A stretch of 19,875 bases of DNA, taken from assembly GCA_050946255.1 (NCBI GenBank), contig JBMNUL010000035.1, positions 1 through 19,875 of the forward strand, given 5' to 3'. Made by a program: the position numbers and the translations under genes. The DNA comes from JBMNUL01 sp050946255. GTDB lineage: Bacteria > Actinomycetota > Coriobacteriia > Coriobacteriales > CADBOM01. Under the pieces are notes generated by a model. The model had not been told where the DNA came from and ran no database searches. It was given only the letters and a program-made list of their open reading frames with translations. Shown here piece by piece: positions 13,742 to 19,875 of the stretch (position 1 is its first letter; each line of letters opens with the position of its first letter).

Positions 13742-14683
13742 ATGAGAATTGGAGCACACGTTTCCGTTCAGGGAAACTACGAGAAGATGTACGAATATGC
13801 AAAGTCTGTCGGCTGTGAATGCGCGCAGATTTTCGCAAAGAACGCCAAGCAATATCGATATTCCAAGCCAAAGCCCGAAAGGCTGTCGCAAATGTCCAAG
13901 GTGCACGAAGAGGACCCTGGTTTTGCGGTCTACAGCCATACTGCCTATCTGATCAATCTTTCCAGTCTCGACCCGGAGATAAGGGGAAAGTCGACCGAAG
14001 CGCTCGCCGGGGAGCTTGCCCTGGCGTCGATGTTCGGGCTTGCTGGAGTCAACACCCATGTTGGAAACGACAAGGGCAAGAATGAGACGGAAGCTGCTGA
14101 AAGAGCCGCAGATTCGATTCGGACTGCCCACGACCGAGCTGACGACTTGTTGGCTAGCTGGGTATTAGACGATGGGCTGGTTCCCGCCGCGAGGATCTGC
14201 GAGGATGGTCTTCCCGCGGTACCCCCGCTCATCTTGGAAGACGCTGCAGGGGCAGGGGACCTCTACGGATGCACGATCTCCCAGCTGTCGGACATTTTGG
14301 ATATCGTCTGGGGAGAAGGGTTTTCCAAGGGCGATGCGCGTTTGGGAACTGGGATCTGCATCGATACCTGCCATGCTTGGGCACAGGGTTACGATGTCTC
14401 ATCTGCTGCGGGATGGGATAAGGTACTCGACGAGGTGGACGAGAGGATTGGACTCGACCACCTCCTGTTGATTCATGCCAACGACTCCAAGTTTGGAATG
14501 GGCGAGCACAAGGATCGCCACGAATGGGTGGGAGAGGGCTGCATCGGGCCCGAGGGCTTCTCCTACATCATGAGTTGCGGCAGGGCCTCTTGTGCCGACG
14601 TGATATTGGAGGTTCCGGGCGAGGTGCCCTACAAGGATGAGAGAAACATCGAGGTCCTGAAAGAGATGAGGGACAGCAGGTAA
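13742..14683 (+). CDS. nfo: Endonuclease IV (AP endonuclease)
   Basis: Zinc-dependent TIM-barrel enzyme that nicks abasic sites in base excision repair. Recognised by the N-terminal RIGAHVS, HTAYLINLSS (family HAPYLINLA), NTHVG, the metal ligand Glu in LILEDAAGAG, GICIDTCHAWAQGYDV, and LIHANDSKFGMGEHKDRHEWVGEGCIG. At 313 residues it is about 28 longer than the E. coli enzyme. The excess sits at roughly 128-160, before the LILED strand, and reads DDLLASWVLDDGLVPAARIC. GAGG at 13734-13737 is close to the ATG (4 nt). It stands alone on + between a divergent and a convergent gene. Confidence 0.95.
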   Translation: MRIGAHVSVQGNYEKMYEYAKSVGCECAQIFAKNAKQYRYSKPKPERLSQMSKVHEEDPGFAVYSHTAYLINLSSLDPEIRGKSTEALAGELALASMFGLAGVNTHVGNDKGKNETEAAERAADSIRTAHDRADDLLASWVLDDGLVPAARICEDGLPAVPPLILEDAAGAGDLYGCTISQLSDILDIVWGEGFSKGDARLGTGICIDTCHAWAQGYDVSSAAGWDKVLDEVDERIGLDHLLLIHANDSKFGMGEHKDRHEWVGEGCIGPEGFSYIMSCGRASCADVILEVPGEVPYKDERNIEVLKEMRDSR

Positions 14684-14770
14684 GGGCTTTCGGCTAAACG
14701 TGGATACCTTTTTCTCGAATGGAATCGAGCCGTTTCCCCCAAGTTGCTCCTCTCCTAGGTGAAGCTTGGT

Positions 14771-15247
14771 TTAAGCCTCTTTGGGTTCAGCCTCAAAATT
14801 TTCGGATTCAACCTCGAGATGCCCGCAGACCGGGGTTTCCGGGGTCTCGATGCCCAGTGCGCTCGAGGCCATGTCGCGGAGCTCCTGAATCGTCAAAGTG
14901 TAGCATGCGAGGGCATCTATCCATCTGCGCAGGCATTTTCGGCCTTTATCAGTAAGCTCGAAAAGCCTCTTCGCAGCTCCTGTTTCGGGAGTCTCCCATT
15001 CGGCGGTAACAAGTCCCTGCTCTTCCATTTTCTTCAGAGCACGGTAGATTCCAGTTGCGTCTGGCTTGTTTCCCCCGAACATCGGTGACCCGGCCGCCAG
15101 CTTGACGATCCTGTAGCCATGGAGTGGCATTCCCGCTTCGGCGAGAATTGCCAGTATAGTGGGCTGGGACATCCTGCTCAGATTCTTTCCCAGCTCAGCG
15201 CATTCTTTCAGATCGTCATCCGTTTTCGGACTGCAACCGCTCCACAT
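14771..15247 (-). CDS. PadR-family transcriptional regulator
   Basis: 158 residues. The PadR winged helix covers about 25-105: SQPTILAILAEAGMPLHGYRIVK, GIYRALKKMEEQGLVTAEWE, and AKRLFELTDKGRKCL. A C-terminal helix (about 108-130) would be used for dimerisation, followed by an acidic, Glu-rich tail. Two Cys (C5, C16) precede the DNA-binding domain; their role is unknown. The ribosome binding site GGAGGTAG is about 8 nt from the ATG at 15247. It is convergent with nfo and divergent from lysC across an AT-rich 389-bp region that carries inverted repeats, a likely autoregulatory site. The effector and targets are unknown. Confidence 0.9.
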   Translation of the reverse strand: MWSGCSPKTDDDLKECAELGKNLSRMSQPTILAILAEAGMPLHGYRIVKLAAGSPMFGGNKPDATGIYRALKKMEEQGLVTAEWETPETGAAKRLFELTDKGRKCLRRWIDALACYTLTIQELRDMASSALGIETPETPVCGHLEVESENFEAEPKEA

Positions 15248-15294
15248 TATTGTCTACCTCCAGTTTGATCTACCTGTATGGGAAAAATTCTATT

Positions 15295-15341
15295 GAGATA
15301 AATATATACAAAAAATTATCTCCGTGCTATTATTAGAGCAC
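15295..15341. promoter_or_regulatory. AT-rich inverted repeats upstream of padR
   Basis: GAGATAA (15295-15301) with TTATCTC (15316-15322), and GTGCT (15324-15328) with AGCAC (15337-15341). Their centres are 24 bp apart, in the most AT-rich part of the window, 50-95 bp ahead of the padR start. PadR proteins usually repress their own promoters from such palindromes, so these are candidate operators. Confidence 0.4.
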
Positions 15342-15388
15342 GTCATATATGTGAGTCATGGAAATGTTTCGGTTCATATATAGACTTT

Positions 15389-15461
15389 TGGAGCCCATGG
15401 GTCTCCAGCAAGGTTTCCTCTCCTGGCCGTAAAAGGAAGTCCTGCTGGAGGCTCGCCTTTT
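15389..15461 (+). other. Mutually exclusive hairpins in the lysC upstream region
   Basis: Hairpin A pairs TGGAG-CCC (15389-15396) with GGG-CTCCA (15399-15407). Hairpin B pairs CTCCAGCA...GG...TTCC (15403-15418) with GGAA...CCTGCTGGAG (15435-15450), about 14 pairs. A and B share 15403-15407 and cannot coexist. A third pairing, AAAAGG (15431-15436) with CCTTTT (15456-15461), overlaps B and ends in TTTTATT, like a weak terminator. No known riboswitch core (lysine, T-box) is recognisable. The remaining sequence to lysC (15462-15620) shows nothing else I can support. Confidence 0.45.
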
Positions 15462-15636
15462 ATTCTCACACAATTTTGCTGGAAAATTCCCATTCCAACT
15501 CCCCATCGGAAGAACCTCCCGTGCATGCTTGTTTTCCCTTCGCGGCACCACAGGGATTTTACAGGCTCTCCACAATTCAAAATGCTTATTATTTAGCCTT
15601 AGTGAAAACAACGCCAACAAGAGGGTGGTATCTTCG

Positions 15637-16914
15637 ATGTCTCTGGTTGTGATGAAGTTCGGTGGCACCTCTGTCGCCACTCCACAACGCGTCAAGAAGG
15701 TTGCTGACAGGCTCATCGAACGCAGGAAAGCGGGTGACAAGGTCATCGCCGTGGTCTCCGCCATGGGCAAGTCCACAGACGATTTCCTGAAGCTGGCCAA
15801 CGAGGTCTCCCTGAATCCTCCCGCGCGCGAGATGGACGTTCTGCTGTCTGCCGGCGAGCAGATTTCCATGGCGATTCTGGCGATGGCCGTCCAGGCGAAG
15901 GGCTTTGACGCGATTTCCTTCACTGGCTCGCAGGCCGGGATCATCACAGATGTCGCATACAGCAAGGCCAAGATTCGCGAGATAAAGGCGGACAGGCTTT
16001 TCTACGAGCTCGACAAGGGAAAGATCGTCATCGTGGCGGGTTTCCAGGGAGTCACGAGGTCGGGCGACATCACCACGCTCGGTCGTGGAGGGTCTGATAC
16101 CACTGCTGTTGCCCTGGCAGCAGCTACCGGCGCCGATGTATGCGAGATCTACACCGATGTCGATGGTGTCTACACTGCCGACCCGAGAATGGTACCGAGG
16201 GCCCACAAGCTCGACACCATCGGCTATGAGGAGATGCTCGAGCTCGCGGACAGCGGCTCTGGAGTGCTGCAGTCACGTTCGGTTGAATTCGCCAGGAACT
16301 TCGGGGTGGTAATCCACTGCCGCTCAGCTTTCAACGACAAGCCGGGAACCATCGTCAAGGAGGTATCGGATATGGAATCCGCGGTAATAACCGGAATCGC
16401 ATACGACAACTCGGAGGCAAAGGTCACGCTTCGCGATGTGCCCGACCAGCCCGGGATCGCCGCTCAGGTCTTCTCCAATGTGGCCAACATCGGGGCAAAC
16501 GTCGACATGATCGTGCAGAACGTCTCTGAGAACGGCATGACCGACATTTCGTTCACGACCCCGCTCAAAGATCTCCCCAAGGTAAAGGAGATCCTCGACG
16601 AGCTGGTCAACCAGCTCGGGGCCAGAAGCTACCTCATCGACAAGTCGATCTCGAAGGTTTCCATCGTAGGCGCTGGGATGCGCACCAACCCCGGAATCGC
16701 CGCCAAGATGTTCACGGTTCTCGCCGAGAACGGGATCAACATCACGCTGATCTCCACCTCGTCCATCAGGCTATCGGTGGTGATCGACGGCTCGCTCACC
16801 GAGCGGGCGGTTCAGTGCCTGCACACCGCTTTCGGTCTCGATTCCGACACTGTCTTCGAGGAGACCCAGCTTTCCAGCGAGGAGCTTGCCGCCAAGGCTG
16901 AAAAGGGCAGGTAG
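15637..16914 (+). CDS. lysC: Aspartate kinase, alpha-subunit type
   Basis: Phosphorylates aspartate, the entry step to lysine/diaminopimelate, threonine and methionine. From ATG 15637 it has 425 residues, like C. glutamicum LysC (421). The kinase domain (1-240) has VMKFGGTSV (5-13), SAGEQIS, GRGGSDTTAVALAAA, and YTDVDGVYTADPR. Two ACT-domain units (about 250-410) would carry feedback inhibition, with MRTNPGIAAKMF near the second. The start is set by GAGGGTGG at 15621-15628, 8 nt ahead, and by MSLVVMKFGG matching family N-termini. The open frame further upstream is untypical sequence. A perfect Shine-Dalgarno inside the gene indicates a separate beta subunit. asd follows 128 bp downstream. Confidence 0.96.
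   Translation: MSLVVMKFGGTSVATPQRVKKVADRLIERRKAGDKVIAVVSAMGKSTDDFLKLANEVSLNPPAREMDVLLSAGEQISMAILAMAVQAKGFDAISFTGSQAGIITDVAYSKAKIREIKADRLFYELDKGKIVIVAGFQGVTRSGDITTLGRGGSDTTAVALAAATGADVCEIYTDVDGVYTADPRMVPRAHKLDTIGYEEMLELADSGSGVLQSRSVEFARNFGVVIHCRSAFNDKPGTIVKEVSDMESAVITGIAYDNSEAKVTLRDVPDQPGIAAQVFSNVANIGANVDMIVQNVSENGMTDISFTTPLKDLPKVKEILDELVNQLGARSYLIDKSISKVSIVGAGMRTNPGIAAKMFTVLAENGINITLISTSSIRLSVVIDGSLTERAVQCLHTAFGLDSDTVFEETQLSSEELAAKAEKGR
16372..16914 (+). CDS. Aspartate kinase beta subunit from an internal start
   Basis: AAGGAGGT at 16357-16364 lies 7 nt before an in-frame ATG (codon 246 of lysC), the best ribosome binding site in the operon. The 180-residue product MESAVITGIAYDNSEAKVTL... 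consists of the ACT regulatory domains only. In B. subtilis and C. glutamicum the alpha2-beta2 aspartokinases use an in-frame internal start at the same place (C. glutamicum beta begins MEEAVLTG). The sequence fact is direct; use as a start is inference from those cases. Confidence 0.8.
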   Translation: MESAVITGIAYDNSEAKVTLRDVPDQPGIAAQVFSNVANIGANVDMIVQNVSENGMTDISFTTPLKDLPKVKEILDELVNQLGARSYLIDKSISKVSIVGAGMRTNPGIAAKMFTVLAENGINITLISTSSIRLSVVIDGSLTERAVQCLHTAFGLDSDTVFEETQLSSEELAAKAEKGR

Positions 16915-16919
16915 GAATC

Positions 16920-17022
16920 AATCCCCCGGATTTCCGGGATTGCCCGTTGAACTGATGATCTATTTGCCCTAGAGAATTTCTGGCCTTCGAGGCCATCCGA
17001 ATTCGAACCCCCCACACGTGGG
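16920..17022 (+). other. Three small hairpins in the lysC-asd spacer
   Basis: CCCGGA-TT-TCCGGG (16925-16938), TGGCC-TTCGA-GGCCA (16981-16995) and CCCAC-AC-GTGGG (17011-17022). None is followed by a T run, so they are not classical terminators; the last is 12 nt before the asd ribosome binding site. They could be processing or mRNA-stability elements. Confidence 0.4.
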
Positions 17023-17042
17023 AGAACTTGTTGAGGTGAATC

Positions 17043-18071
17043 ATGGCTTGGACTAAGAAAATGCCCGACAATCCAGTTGTAGCTGTTTGCGGTGCCACCG
17101 GAGTCGTTGGACGCGAGTTTCTCAAGGTGCTCGAGGACCGAAATTTCCCGGCCAGCAAGTTCATCGCGCTCGCCAGCTCCAGGAGCGAGGGCAAGAAGCT
17201 CCCGTTCATGGATGGGGAGATTGAAGTCCATGAGATGACTCCCGAGTCCTTCAAGGGAGTTGACATTGCACTGTTCTCAGCCGGTGCGTCCATCTCCAAG
17301 AAGTTCCGCCAGGCTGTCGTGGATGCCGGTGCCGTGATGATCGACAACTCCTCCGCGTTCAGGATGGAGGAGGGCGTGCCGCTGGTGGTCCCAGAGGTCA
17401 ATGCCGAGGAGGCTTTCAAGCACGAAGGCGTCATCGCCAATCCCAACTGCTCGACAATAGAGATGGTCGTGGCGCTCAAGCCCCTCTACGACATCTCCAA
17501 GATCAAGAGGGTCGTGGTCTCCACCTACCAGGCAGCGTCTGGTGCAGGGGTCAAGGCGATGGATGAGCTCTATGCCCAGACCCGCCAGTTCCTCGACGGC
17601 GAGGAGCTCACGATCAGCGCCTTCACCGACCAGATCGCATTTAACACCATCCCGCACATCGACGTGTTTCTCGATGACGACTACACGAAGGAAGAGTGGA
17701 AGATGGTCGTCGAGACCAAGAAGATTTTCGGCGATCCGAACATCGCGGTTGCCCCAACCTGCGTGAGGGTTCCAGTGCTTCGCTGTCATGCGGAGTCGGT
17801 TAACGTTGAGTTCGAAGATGAGGTGACGGTCGACGCTGCAAGGTCTGCGCTGGAAGCAGGAGCTGGAGTTACCGTCATGGACAATCCGGCCGAGAGCCTC
17901 TATCCGATGCCTGGCCTTCTTGCCGGAACCGATGACGTCTACGTAGGGCGTCTGCGCAAAGACCCTACCGTCGAGCATGGTCTTGCGATGTGGCTCGTCA
18001 TGGACCAGATCCGCAAGGGCGCGGCTCTCAATGCCGTTCAGATTGCGGAGGCCCTTGTGGAGGGAAGGTAA
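17043..18071 (+). CDS. asd: Aspartate-semialdehyde dehydrogenase
   Basis: Reduces aspartyl phosphate, made by LysC, to aspartate semialdehyde with NADPH. 342 residues, standard for the family. Visible are the nucleotide-binding GATGVVGREF (18-27), SAGASISK, DNSSAFRM (101-108), the active-site NPNCSTIEM with nucleophile C136, YQAASGAG, and VRVPVLRCHAE with R242 and the general base H249. ATG 17043 follows GAGGTG (17034-17039). It shares orientation with lysC and is probably co-transcribed. A strong terminator lies 107 bp downstream. Confidence 0.97.
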   Translation: MAWTKKMPDNPVVAVCGATGVVGREFLKVLEDRNFPASKFIALASSRSEGKKLPFMDGEIEVHEMTPESFKGVDIALFSAGASISKKFRQAVVDAGAVMIDNSSAFRMEEGVPLVVPEVNAEEAFKHEGVIANPNCSTIEMVVALKPLYDISKIKRVVVSTYQAASGAGVKAMDELYAQTRQFLDGEELTISAFTDQIAFNTIPHIDVFLDDDYTKEEWKMVVETKKIFGDPNIAVAPTCVRVPVLRCHAESVNVEFEDEVTVDAARSALEAGAGVTVMDNPAESLYPMPGLLAGTDDVYVGRLRKDPTVEHGLAMWLVMDQIRKGAALNAVQIAEALVEGR

Positions 18072-18178
18072 GCCGGAAATTTCCCGCGAACTTTAGGGCT
18101 GTCCGAGGTTTGTAGATGCCCATGCGGGGCAAGAGGTTTTCGCTGCATTGCAATTCCCGCTGTTCATTGAACTAGAAT

Positions 18179-18211
18179 GTGCCTGTCGCTGTTTGCGACG
18201 GGCACTTTTTT
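18179..18211 (+). terminator. Intrinsic terminator of lysC-asd
   Basis: GTGCCTGTCGC (18179-18189) pairs over all 11 positions (one T-G) with GCGACGGGCAC (18195-18205), 5-nt loop, then six T (18206-18211). It separates the aspartate operon from the LysR gene 45 bp on. Confidence 0.93.
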
Positions 18212-18256
18212 GGTCTCCGCATTTAGCTGCCGTTTTCGGAAGTTGAGGCTAGGAAT

Positions 18257-19141
18257 ATGAAAATCGAATTTCTCAGGGAATTCGCCAAGCTCGCCGAATG
18301 TGGCAGCTATGTTCGCGCTGCCAACGAGCTCTTCATATCTCAGTCGGCCCTCACCCGGCACATCCAGGCCTTGGAATCCGAGCTCGGTCACCCTCTCTTC
18401 ATACGTTCGACCAGAAATCTCGAGCTGACCGAAGTGGGGGAGATTCTTCTTGATGGCTCTAGGAAAATCATCGCGGAATACGAGGCGACTCTCTCGAGGA
18501 TAGAAGACAGTGTTTCCGGCAAGTTGGGAAGCCTATCTGTTGGGATGCTCTATTATGCCGTGGACAAGTACATGCCCCCAATCCTCAAAGTCTGCAAGGA
18601 GGAATATCCAAAACTACGGCTCTCTTTCTCTTCATATCAACCTTCCGGTCTAACTGAAGACTTGTTGTCCGGTTCGATCGACGTGGGTCTCGTCTGCTTC
18701 AAATACACGGATTACCCGCAGGTGGTCTATCTTGACTTCGCAAGGGAAGGGGCAGTTCTTGTGGTTTCCGATGACAGCGATCTTGCCAGAAGGGACACTG
18801 TCTCCATCGAGGATCTTGCAGATGTGGAGCTGGTCAAGATGGGTGGTGCATCTGGTCCTCATCTGCGGATGGAATACGAGGACGATCTTGAGAAGCTGGG
18901 GTTGTCACCCAAACCACTCCGGGGTTTTGACAATGTCGACCTCATGCCGATGTACTTGTCGGAGGGTGGATACGGAATGGTCAACCCAGAATCGATGTTG
19001 GCCATGCATTCAAATGGAATGAAGATGATTCCCATTTCCGGTGGCATTTGCTCGACGATCTCATTTGCATATCTGGCAGACAATGACAATCCAGCACTCG
19101 GACTTTTCCTCTCTGCAGTCAAGAAGGCATATAACATCTAG
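18257..19141 (+). CDS. LysR-family transcriptional regulator
   Basis: 294 residues. The N-terminal HTH (1-60) is typical: FLREFAKLAECGSYVRAANELFISQSALTRHIQALESELGHPLFIRS. It is followed by a linker helix (60-88) and a periplasmic-binding-like effector domain (about 90-290; GSLSVGMLYY, GLVCFKY). AGGA at 18248-18252 precedes the ATG. The gene is co-oriented with the O-demethylase-like gene 250 bp downstream, and a LysR-type dyad precedes that gene, so it most likely controls it. LysR regulators are more often divergent from their target. The inducer may be a methoxylated aromatic or similar methyl donor, which is a guess from the target gene. Confidence 0.93.
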   Translation: MKIEFLREFAKLAECGSYVRAANELFISQSALTRHIQALESELGHPLFIRSTRNLELTEVGEILLDGSRKIIAEYEATLSRIEDSVSGKLGSLSVGMLYYAVDKYMPPILKVCKEEYPKLRLSFSSYQPSGLTEDLLSGSIDVGLVCFKYTDYPQVVYLDFAREGAVLVVSDDSDLARRDTVSIEDLADVELVKMGGASGPHLRMEYEDDLEKLGLSPKPLRGFDNVDLMPMYLSEGGYGMVNPESMLAMHSNGMKMIPISGGICSTISFAYLADNDNPALGLFLSAVKKAYNI

Positions 19142-19200
19142 GGACTTTGCTGTGACCATCGGCAGCTCCAACATCTGTGAAGGCCAGAATAGCTGAATTC

Positions 19201-19268
19201 ATTATTGCAGCCCGCGCAATAATCCAAAATTAATTGCAATCAAATTTGCCTCCTGGCGTTGGTATATT
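19201..19268 (+). promoter_or_regulatory. LysR-type binding dyad, activation half-sites and -10 box
   Basis: ATTATTGC (19201-19208), a 7-bp centre and GCAATAAT (19216-19223) form a perfect dyad with the T-N11-A core of LysR boxes. A second palindromic ATTGCAAT lies at 19233-19240. TATATT (19263-19268) is a good -10 box with no proper -35. With a start near 19275 the dyad is centred at about -63 and the second site lies at about -42 to -35, the usual recognition and activation positions. Confidence 0.75.
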
Positions 19269-19391
19269 CAACTTGGTTTTACCGGGAGCTTGGGTGGAAA
19301 AGCAACATGCTGATTCTTTAAGCCCAGCTCGGATCGACAAGGAAAAGATCTTGCGAAGCTCTTCGCACCGTGCGCGTACAAGGAGGAAAAA

Positions 19392-19875
19392 ATGAATCCA
19401 TCTATTTCCGATTTCAAGTTCAAGCACAGCCCCTACATCCCCTATGACCCATCAGCACAGCCGCTGTTCGCCTCGTACACCACTCACAACGCAGTGGGAG
19501 GAGTCCAACCATTCGTTTACACCAACTGGCGCGAGGAGGAGATGTCCTGGCACGAGACCTGCTATATCCATTCTGGGCTGAACCCATTTCCCGAGATGAG
19601 GGTCAAGGGTCCTGAGGCTAAGGAGTTCATGTCGAAGAACCTCACCAACAACTTCGACGATTTCGAGATTGGGCGCATCAAGCATGCGATCATGGTGACC
19701 CCCGAGGGATTACTTAATTCCGACGGGTTGGTGCTCCACACTGCTGAAAATGAGTATGAAACCACATGTCTCAACCCCTATCTTGCGTACAGACACTCGA
19801 TTCAGGATTTCGACTGCACGGTGGAAGATATGACAGGTGACGTGTTCTTCTATCAGCTGGGTGGTCCGAAGTCGA
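19392..19875 (+). CDS. GcvT-fold tetrahydrofolate O-demethylase-like protein, N-terminal part (partial)
   Basis: The frame is open from ATG 19392, preceded by AAGGAGG (19380-19386), to the end of the window (161 codons). The segment around residues 40-125 (TNWREEEMSWHETCYIHS, then MRVKGPEAKEFMSKNLTNN, then IKHAIMVTPEGLLNSDGLVLH) resembles the start of LigM-type vanillate/3-O-methylgallate O-demethylases and, more distantly, GcvT aminomethyltransferases. Such enzymes move a methyl group from an O- or S-methyl substrate to tetrahydrofolate. The C-terminal half and the substrate-contacting residues are outside the window, so the substrate is open. A dedicated LysR gene and a matching dyad upstream suggest substrate-induced expression. 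Confidence 0.75.
   Translation, partial: MNPSISDFKFKHSPYIPYDPSAQPLFASYTTHNAVGGVQPFVYTNWREEEMSWHETCYIHSGLNPFPEMRVKGPEAKEFMSKNLTNNFDDFEIGRIKHAIMVTPEGLLNSDGLVLHTAENEYETTCLNPYLAYRHSIQDFDCTVEDMTGDVFFYQLGGPKS

Noticed and set aside
15541..15555. T-box-like TGGTGCCGCG on the minus strand ahead of lysC
   Set aside because: One key base differs (G for A), it points away from lysC, and there is no room for a stem I without running into the lysC coding region.
15529..15636. Upstream extension of lysC (36 extra residues)
   Set aside because: Not found in aspartokinases; the ribosome binding site at 15621 and the MSLVVMKFGG start argue for 15637.
16996..17012. tRNA T-arm-like GGGTTCGAATTC on the minus strand in the lysC-asd spacer
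   Set aside because: The flanking bases do not form a 5-bp T stem, and no acceptor, D or anticodon arm is present.
17277..17978. 233-codon open frame on the minus strand
   Set aside because: Antisense to asd; no motifs or start signals.
1..19875. CRISPR array, insertion sequence, prophage or defence island
   Set aside because: No regularly spaced repeats with unique spacers, no transposase or integrase, no terminal inverted repeats; all clear genes are core metabolism, regulation or repair.

Overview
The window reads as a chromosomal segment of a GC-rich Gram-positive bacterium, most likely an actinobacterium of the class Coriobacteriia (gut Eggerthellaceae-like). This is inference. It rests on moderately high GC, strong AGGAGG-type ribosome binding sites, bacterial-type ProRS with an editing insert, the cdsA-dxr-rseP-ispG-proS block, an alpha/beta-type aspartokinase, and a LigM/GcvT-like O-demethylase with its own LysR regulator. 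No species is claimed.

Layout. (1) 1-5812: end of cdsA, then dxr, rseP, ispG and proS, all on +. This is a housekeeping block covering phospholipid head-group activation, two MEP-pathway isoprenoid steps, a site-2 protease and prolyl-tRNA synthetase. (2) 5813-6860: about 1 kb without a convincing gene. It holds a probable proS terminator, a very good promoter (TTGACT-17-TAAAAT), a cobalamin riboswitch, its terminator, and then about 400 nt of unexplained sequence. The last part of that stretch is a dense series of hairpins (one with a GNRA tetraloop) ending in a second strong terminator before cobT. (3) 6861-9567: cobT-cobU-cobS plus a short second cobU-like gene, with overlapping or abutting stops and starts. 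This is the late, nucleotide-loop half of cobalamin assembly or salvage. (4) 9568-12264: a tandem-repeat spacer, then an OmpR-type response regulator and a histidine kinase with a long Ser/Thr-rich outer domain. (5) 12461-13545 on minus: mntP and a small membrane protein with two zinc ribbons. (6) 13742-15247: nfo (+), convergent with a PadR-type regulator (minus). (7) 15248-18071: an AT-rich intergenic region with mutually exclusive hairpins, then lysC (with an internal start for a beta subunit) and asd, the first and second steps of the aspartate pathway, followed by a strong terminator further on. (8) 18257-end: a LysR regulator, a near-perfect LysR-type dyad at about -63 of a promoter, and the 5' part of a tetrahydrofolate-dependent O-demethylase-like gene.

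The strongest candidates for something undescribed are: the structured RNA at about 6550-6733 between the cobalamin riboswitch and cobT; the pair of complementary, partly degenerate CobU proteins; a winged-helix-like insert in the site-2 protease; alternative hairpins ahead of lysC; and a recurring pattern of short tandem duplications, three of which span stop codons and two of which lie inside coding sequence.
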